Positions 42,395-51,300 of a stretch of DNA of 64,000 nt are shown one piece after another. This stretch comes from Haliclystus octoradiatus. Its lineage: Eukaryota > Cnidaria > Staurozoa > Stauromedusae > Haliclystidae. How positions within the stretch are numbered: position 1 is the first letter of the stretch; every line of letters starts with the position of its first letter. The notes under the pieces are model-generated. The model was not told the origin of the DNA. It did no database searches and worked only from the letters and a program-made list of their open reading frames with translations. Made by a program: the position numbers and the translations under genes. Location of the stretch: positions 24,284,430 through 24,348,429 of the forward strand of contig OU744450.1 of assembly GCA_916610825.1 (NCBI GenBank). The letters are read 5' to 3'.

Positions 42395-45300
42395 TTATTC
42401 AGAACTTGAATAAGCTAAAAGCTTTTTTTCACAAGACTGATTTATAAATATATAGTTATACATATAATAACAATACAATTTTACAACAATATACTTTACA
42501 GGATAGACATTTGAAGAACGATTTGATTAACTTAATTATGTTATTCCGTGCAAGTGCTTCCCAAGGAGATGTATACTTGTTCGAGGAATGCTTATAAAAT
42601 TTGAAAAAAATAATTTTCAAATTCAACTGCACATTCAAAATGGTCATTGCTCCTTAGAAACAGATATACATGATAATATTTTACACTTTCATTGTGTTTC
42701 AATAAACCATATCCATGATTCTCATTCCACTAGCTATCTATTTGGATAGAATTTAATGAGAAAGTATACATGTGAGCTTTGCATGTTCTAAATAGAAAAA
42801 TGTAATGCAATAACGAACGGCTATAGCGTAAATCATCTATCTACAGTTGAAACTGTAAAGTTTAGTATAATAGTCTTGTAAGTGTAATTTGTAATGAACT
42901 GAAATATTTCAGTAACTGGTGTATTTATCATCTTGACTGTCCAAGCGGCTACCTAACATATATATGCATAAGTTAGCATACATTAATTAATAACATACAT
43001 TAATAACATATAATTGACAGAAACTAATATAGCTTCAACAATTTTTTAATTCTCTGTAGTTAACATTCATTGACATAAATCGTTTTAAGTACCCTTGAAA
43101 GTAATTGTCATGGTATTTTTTTTGGCACTTTTCTTGACAATGTATTTTTAAATTGTCAATTTTTAAAATATTAGTAAATTGTCCTTTGTTTACTCTAGGA
43201 GTCAATCAAATTATGACACTGTAACAAACAAAGCAACAAATGTAAATCTTAAATGGCATGTACAAAGTTAAATAAATAAATAACGCCTAACGCCTAACGC
43301 CAACTTCAGCAGAATGGAAAGAAATCAATAACGTAATTTTCATCTAAAACAATCATGGAGTCGCGTAAATGAAATTAAAATTTTAAATTATATATAAAAA
43401 CAAACTTATAATTCATTCATTCAAAAAAAAAATCTATAAAATATATATAATTTCATTGAATTTTGTATTTCTTGCAAAAAGAGTTAAATTCTATAAATAA
43501 AACTTACTCATTTATATATTATATATATATATAAAATAAAGTATGTAATTTATGAACTAATTTATAAATACATTACTGTTAATACATATAGGTAGTTCTT
43601 ATAGTTATTTCAGTTAAATTTATGAATGAGATTGATATGAAGAATCCATGTAAATCGATGTTTAAATACTGGAATGTAAAATAATTTAGAAATATTTAAA
43701 TCCACTGATTTGTTTCGAGATGCCGAAACTGCATAGAAAATTAAGCTGCTTGACACAAGAATATATTTCCTTGGAATACATCCAGTTTAACTTGGGACCA
43801 AAAAAATTTCTTCTATTAAGAAAACGTGGAACAAGAAAAAGAATCACTCGATTACGTCAGTTCGTAATATCATCTGATATTCATGCTTTTCTAAGAATCA
43901 ATCGTTTCGGTTGTTTGCAAATCTACAATCTGTGTAGTAGTATAGTCCCATAAAAAAAAATCAATCAATCATATGGACACTTTGACTAGAAGATAGTTAT
44001 TGAAAATAGTCTAGAATTATTCAACATGATATTCTGAACAAATTAAGTCAAAAAGTATTTTAAAATGTGCACCGGAACTAGTTCCAGGCTCTTTTTATTT
44101 GCATCTGTGTTTTAACAATAAGAGGCTGGAACACAAATATTTTTTGACGTTAATTTGTTCAGAATATGATGTTAAATAATTCTAGACTATTTCCAATAAC
44201 TATCTTCTAGTCAAAGTGTCCATATATGATTGATTGGTATTTTCTATGGGGCTATACTACTACACAGATTGTAGATTTGCGTTTCGGTTGACCGCGACTG
44301 TCTCTAGTAGTAGTATATAATAGTAATTGGGATGGTATCGCCTGCCGCTCTTCTATACGTCTAGATGATCTGCTATTTTTGCCAAGACCAATGATGTCAA
44401 TCATGGGAAAAGTTTATTACTGACTCAGCGGAGTCACAGCAGAATAATTTCAATAGATTTTCTGCCAAATAAGCCTTGATCGTCAATGGGCTGCGATACG
44501 AACGCAGCTACTCAATTTCGTCTGGACATTCCGTCCGCCATCATCATACAGATGGTACTCATTTGATGTTTTAGATAAAGTCAAGGCTCATGAGTTGACC
44601 TTCGGAGTATTTGAACCACCTTCAACTAGATATGATCAGATCTGAAATTCGATTGCTCTGCCATTGGTAAGCATGCGTATAACACTCATTGATATACTTC
44701 ACAAATGTTGGATAACAGAATTAAACCAAATCAAAATAAACAATTCTTTATGAAGAAGCTATTACTACGATGCTCGTTTCGTATAGCCCCCAGCGTAGCC
44801 ACTGCGTCACGCTCGGTGACGAATGAAGTTTTAAATTAGATGGTTGTATCACGTGGTCCAATCCCATTGTATCGAATTGCAGTCCCAATGATTTAGCGTT
44901 GAAAAGCTGATACCGCTGATTCTCAGAACGTCTGATAACCAAATGTCTCTAGAAGGAGTCGAATTTCTATTTTCTCAACTCATTCGTCCGCAAAGCCTCG
45001 CTTGTTCATTTCGTGATATGTCACAATTACCGATGCGAAAATTTCTTTATATGTAATCAATTTCTGGTAAACAAAGCCCAGCACTACCTAGGCAAGCTTC
45101 ATTACCTCCGTCAATGTCAGACCTCGACTATGTCAGACCTCCAGCACACAAGATAACAGAACTCATGAGAAGTATTTGTTCACTTCAATTAAATGAATAA
45201 GAAGAGTTTGACCGTAGAAGTATAGTAACTTTGTCAAAATGTGATTTCACACATGGATCTGCTTCATCCGTTGCTCTCTCCCCGCGATCTTACAACAATA

Positions 45301-48300
45301 AAATCCCGTCACGTGACTCGAAGTCACAATTTCGTTGCATCTAATTAGGTACCCCCGTTTTTAGGAATGAGCTACTATATTTAGTAAGAAGTTCCACTAA
45401 CCTGTATGCCAGCCTCAGTTTCGTGTTTGTCGAAGAATCATAATCCTATTAGAACTGGAAAACGTAGTTTTGTCTCGGAAGATTTCGAGAACAATTTGCA
45501 GATGCTGGATGTATATGCATAATGCTTCTTCGTTACAGGAAAAGTGATAATTATTGTGTCTATCAACAAACAATTATATCATTCAATCCAAAGGTAAAAA
45601 TTATACTCAATCAATTCCAGATGTATACAAACCTCTGTGTGATGATCATCCACAGAGTTAATACTTTCTTGCTCATTCCTCGCTGTATTGTTCTTTAATT
45701 ATCAGCCCAATCAACACTTGGCTGGAATTCACATGATGCGCCATTTTGCATCATTTATGATTGCTCGTAGACATTTTGTATTTGCGAAACAGTTGCATTC
45801 TGAAGGCCCAAAGCTAAGCTCATTCCCAAATGATATATGCACCACACTTGTGTGGCATGCTAGTCAACTAACTACAGCCCCACTCTGACTTACTTGTGAC
45901 GCAATTGCGTTACTTCTGCATGCACGCTTTCACGAATCAAAATTCTACATAGTAGAGCAATTTTCAAGAATTTTTTCAAGATCATTCTTTTCGATTCAAG
46001 ATCGATTTTGCTTATTTTGAAACAAAAACACGGAATGCCTTCTAAATGCTCTGCAATGAGACACGTTCAATTTGCATATAAAGAATAAATTTATTATACA
46101 ATAGAGATACAAACCTTCCATCAAGCAAATCTTTTCTGCTAAATTTTCAAAATTGTTTTATATTTCTAAAATGTTTGACAGTTACACATCAAACCGAATA
46201 TATCCTTGATTTTTGTTTCTCTCAAAATTTATGAGCCGACTATATATGTTTTTGGTAAGTTGTATTATTTGTCTTAAAAGTTTAAGTTTCTGTGTTGGAC
46301 AACTTCCTTTTTGTATTTAAATATATAATATATTTAGGAAATATAAAACAATTTGTTTGCTTGTAACCTTGATTTCGTGAATTGTGTATATAGTTTGTTT
46401 GTGCTAGGTAATCTAGATTTCATGAAGCACCTTTACAATTTACATAATTAATAGTGCATTTGCTATAAATAATGTTTTAGAAAAGTATCTTTTACGTATT
46501 ACTTATCACTGGGAAAATTTTTCATTTGATATTGTCGCTGTACAACAGTGAAATAGTTGTAATTTTCAAATAGGAAACTTAACGCATCTTGGAAAAGTTA
46601 TGAGTTTCAATAATCACGTTGAAATCCTGTATACTTCCCCCGCCAAATTTTCAGCTGTTCCTTAAAAGACGATTTTCTGTATTTTTATTTGCGAGATGTT
46701 ACAAAATTTATGTTATCTAAGCGCATCCATTTTCAAGTAAATATGTGTATTCACTACAGAAGTGATTACGTTTAGGAAAACTCTTATTATGAGATCTGAA
46801 ATATTCCAAAATTATTTCAACATAAAAAATTGCGTTCTCGTTTAGTGAAATCTGCGTATACGACGGGGTGTTTGTTTCTCAAAAATTTACCAACGATAAA
46901 TTATTAATGTTGAAAAACTATTTCAGCGTAGAAAGAGTTTGTGTCCAAATTTATATTCCTACGCTAGCATTATATGTTTTATTGAGATTTCAAATATATG
47001 TTATAAGATTTGTTTTCGGTGGGATAAGAACATTATTTTTCAGTTGTTTGGAGAAAAGGATGCAATGAGTATTATGTAAAGAAGCATGATAGAGAAAGCT
47101 TAAGAACAAATTTATGAAATAGTTTTGAATATAAAAGCATTCCTTCAGCTGTCGTATGTGTTCAGCGCTATACGTTTAAAATATTACAGAGAAAGCTTTT
47201 CTCATGAGAGAATTAAAACATTTAAAAGCATGCTACCGTTTCAAAAGATCAAAGATTTTATTTCAGACATAAGTGGATCGAATACAAATCAAGATGGAAC
47301 GCAAAGGTTTGTATGTGTTTATTGCTTTACTATTATAAATTTCTTGTTGTTTTTTGATGTATGTGAAAAATATGGCCGTTTGTTTTGATTTTTATACATC
47401 GATAAGTTAAGCCTTTCTAAAAGTGTGTATATATATTTTTCAAACAAACTATAGTTTTTTATCTGTATTCTTTTTTTAAATCTATTTTACATAATTTATA
47501 TTTTATCATTTGGCGAAGTAGGCTACTTGAAATGTCTCTAAAAAAAACGTGTGTGGAAAAAGTAGAGGGAAGTTTTTAATCTTAAATGGCAGCTGGCAAA
47601 TTTTCTATACGGTTGATCTAAAAACAGGCGAAAAACAAACTCAGGCAAGTTGTACTGTGTAATGTAAACAAAACAAATAATTAAATGCCAATGATAGTAT
47701 ATAAGTTCTTTAAAAATTTAAAGATAATTAAAAATATTTATTTGTCGATCACAAAATGTCCTTGTATATAACAGCTTTTTATAAATTTCAATTTCTGCTG
47801 TAGTCATCAATTTGTCCTTTGCCTCTATAAAATTATTTTTTGATGATAAATCTCTAATATGTCTCTAAATGTAGTTTGAAATATTTTGAAATTAGCCTAA
47901 TTAAATTTTGAGAATTTTTATTATATATGTAGCTATATATCCTAATTGCAATATCTCTTTTAATATATAAACAGAGAAATATTTACTCCTGAAAAATAAC
48001 ATTTTATTTCATTTTATTTATTTTTTATTTTTTTGTTGAACAAAAATTTATTGTTCATATCCAAATCTTGAATGTTGGAAATTTTTGTTTACTTTTTGCA
48101 TGTAACTGAAAATAAACGATATATGATAAATATATGATATATGATCTGTTTGCTGCTATTAGAAAGGGCATATTTGGAATTACCTTCCTTACATTTTTCA
48201 TAACAGCCGAAAATATTATGAGAATCTGATTTCTATAGGGCCTCTATAATACTATAAGAAACTAAATCAGTGTATTAAATTATGATTGGTTGGTCTTTCT

Positions 48301-51300
48301 TATTTGAGAAATAGCTTGAATCTCTCTGCGATAAGAATCTAAATACAATTTTACCGACTTCTAAAAATTCTAAGAATTTAATTGTAAAATCGCATGTTTT
48401 GATATTGCAAATAAACTTATATTATGAATAGAAGATTTTTAATTTGAATTTGAATTTAAAACATTTCATGCTTTGAAAGTCTTGAGTTATGTGCTCTTCA
48501 TAACATAGTATTTTAGACTTCTATAAATTTAATGTTTTTACTTGGTAAATCCACCATGTAAAAACTAGATGATTATACTTAATTTTTCATTTGATTTAAT
48601 TTTCTTAAAACTAGAAACCGATTTCTCAGGATTAACACAATTTTGCTTGAAACAAGAAGATACACACTTGTCCATATATAATTAGTTACCGTTTTCTTAT
48701 TTCATGTAAAACAAGTCTTATTACTTTGACCCGAAGAAATATATATACTAATAGAAAATATATACCTTTCGTAGAACATGGATTCCCTATGTTTACCTCA
48801 TAAATTCTATATATATACTATAGTGTAATAAAGGATTACCACGCACCTGTCGTGTTTCTATTCATAATTGCTAAACGAGGAATGTTGGAAGACACGAGTG
48901 AAGTGTTGAAGGCTCGAGCCTCCATCTTACAGCTTTTTCGAGTGTAGTAAATATGAATACAAACATTTGCAGGTGTGATGTAAATGGTTACCCTTTTCTA
49001 AAATAAAACAAATTTCCAAATCAAGTTTGTTTATATTGTGGAAGGTCATTCGAATTTTGAATTAATGGTTTGAATTCAATTTAAATTTAATATTTTTACT
49101 TACTAAAATGTCCTCGGGTTAAAAATCAAATTTAGGCAATGTTAGTCTTTCGTAAATAGAGGACAGCTTGTGTTGATCTTATATCTTAAATACGTTGTAG
49201 TTTTCTATTCTTCTTCAGCTTTGAGCCTCTGAATGAGAATTTTTAGAAAATGTTTATCCTAGAAATTCTAAACACATGGACCAATTAACTAATCAGATTG
49301 GAAGATTATATTTACGATTATGACGTCATATTTTAGAATTGTATTTTGTTGTTGTTTTAGCAACAACAATGCACTCAATGGTAATAACAATACTGTGATT
49401 GGAGGAGGAGCAACAAATGTAAATGGAGCAGCTTTGAGACAGGATAGAAAGCGATCATCTTGGAATGATTTAACAAATATTTTTCGATTATCAATTAAAG
49501 ATAATAATCATCACGATGAACATAATCAACATGTTAGATTTGAAGTAAGTACCCCTATGTTTTTATGATCATTGTGCATATTAGTCGATTACTTCTAGAA
49601 TTGGAGCAAACATGTTCTGTATATATTTGAAAGATTGAATCTATGGTGGAGAAAATAGATTCTGATAATGTGAGAAAGAGACTTGAACATCCAAAAATGT
49701 AAATCCTATAGCTGCATGAGATACTAACATTCATTTTTCCAACAATACCACATATTAACCAATCGTAACCGTCCGGGCTTTTATAGTGTTATCCCAGATA
49801 TAGGTTATTGAGCGCTTTGCATACTAACAATGCATTTCTCCATCCCATATTTTGGATCACCTAGAGCTTACATATAAAGATCAACTACTTCGCGCATTTC
49901 AGCAAGAAGATAATGTTTATAAAGGTTACCCTTTTGAGAAGCAACCTGTCTATATTGGTCACTTCATAAATGTTACAGATGGTAATTTTCGCTCAATTTA
50001 ACTTCTAAAAAAAGTCACCTCCATTTGGTTGTCATTATTCTTTAGTCTCGAAATTTGGCGTTATAGACAGGTTTCGCTGTGTTTTTCTTCCAATTTTACA
50101 GATTGGATATTTATATAGTCTGTAAAACAATGTGTGATTTTCTGACGAGTAGAAACTACATCATAAATGAAATTGATTAACTATTCGCACATTATTACAA
50201 AGCATACGTTGTCATAGCATCACAACATTTCGTCAATCACCTCTTAAAGTTATTAGTAGCAGTAAACTGAATGATTCGAGTAAGGTTTCAGATATATCCT
50301 TAAACTTGTTGAATATGCTGCATAGAAAATATCATGTTATTCCCTCAGACTCTATAAGATTTCCTGAAACACCTTGGATCTGCTGGACAATCTATTTGGG
50401 AAAATATCGGGAAAGTATATGCTAGGGTGTAAAATATAAATATAATATACGTTATGTATGGAAACGTGAAGCTAGATTAGTTTACATCTATATCTCATTC
50501 CTCAACTTCAATATCATACAACGCATTTAGTTCATTATGTTATCATGATACTGTCAAGCCAATCATTGATTATCTTATTTCAATTTAGAACGGAATTGCA
50601 AATGGTCAAATGATGCAAGGACAGCCTGGGCATGTCCCATATAATCAAGCTCAAGGTCAACAATATCATCAAGGTAAACCATCTTTGCGTCAAAACGGCC
50701 AACACCAGCTCATGCCTAACGGGAGTCTGGTACCAAAAAAGCCAATACTAACAACTCGCAATAGTGCTCCAAATTTAAGTCAGTATCAATACAATGGTAA
50801 TGTAAATGGTTCTCAACGTCACGGACAGCAAAGGCCACATCATGTCAACCAGCAACAACAGCAACAACAACATCGTAGGCAAAGTAATGCCTCGGTAGAT
50901 AATTTCTATCCTGGGGATGTAGTAGCAAGCAGATCGTCATCACAGCATACAAGGCAACAACAACAACAACAACAACACAACCCCCATCATCATCAGCAAC
51001 ATTTACAACCAAACATGCAACAGCGTGGACATACAACCAAATCAACTAATCAAACCAAAACCAGCCAGTCACGTGGTCATCAAATGGGTTATAATCAGCA
51101 GCAGCAGCAACAACAACAACAACAACAGCATAATCGCTATGATCAATATTCTAATCCACACACAACGAGGCTGTTACAACAGACCAATCAGCAACCATCT
51201 CACTACCATAGTCCGCAATATGGTAGTCACCAATCTCTTACAACGTCTATCCCAATTTCCAGTTCTTCTCAGCCTGTACTTGGTACGCAATCACCTCGTA

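Larger units (their letters stand above)
42019..49360 (+). other. Two large Cav2 introns in the C-terminal coding region
   Basis: 5.1 kb and 2.1 kb introns flanking probable exon 39. The first holds the hAT-type MITE, the CAT run, the foldback element at 43.9 kb and a SINE B copy. 44700-47148 and 47307-49360 are very AT-rich with nothing recognised. Confidence 0.55.

Noticed and set aside
45688-45888. 66-codon open frame in the large Cav2 intron
   Set aside because: No homology, no flanking splice sites that fit the channel phases.
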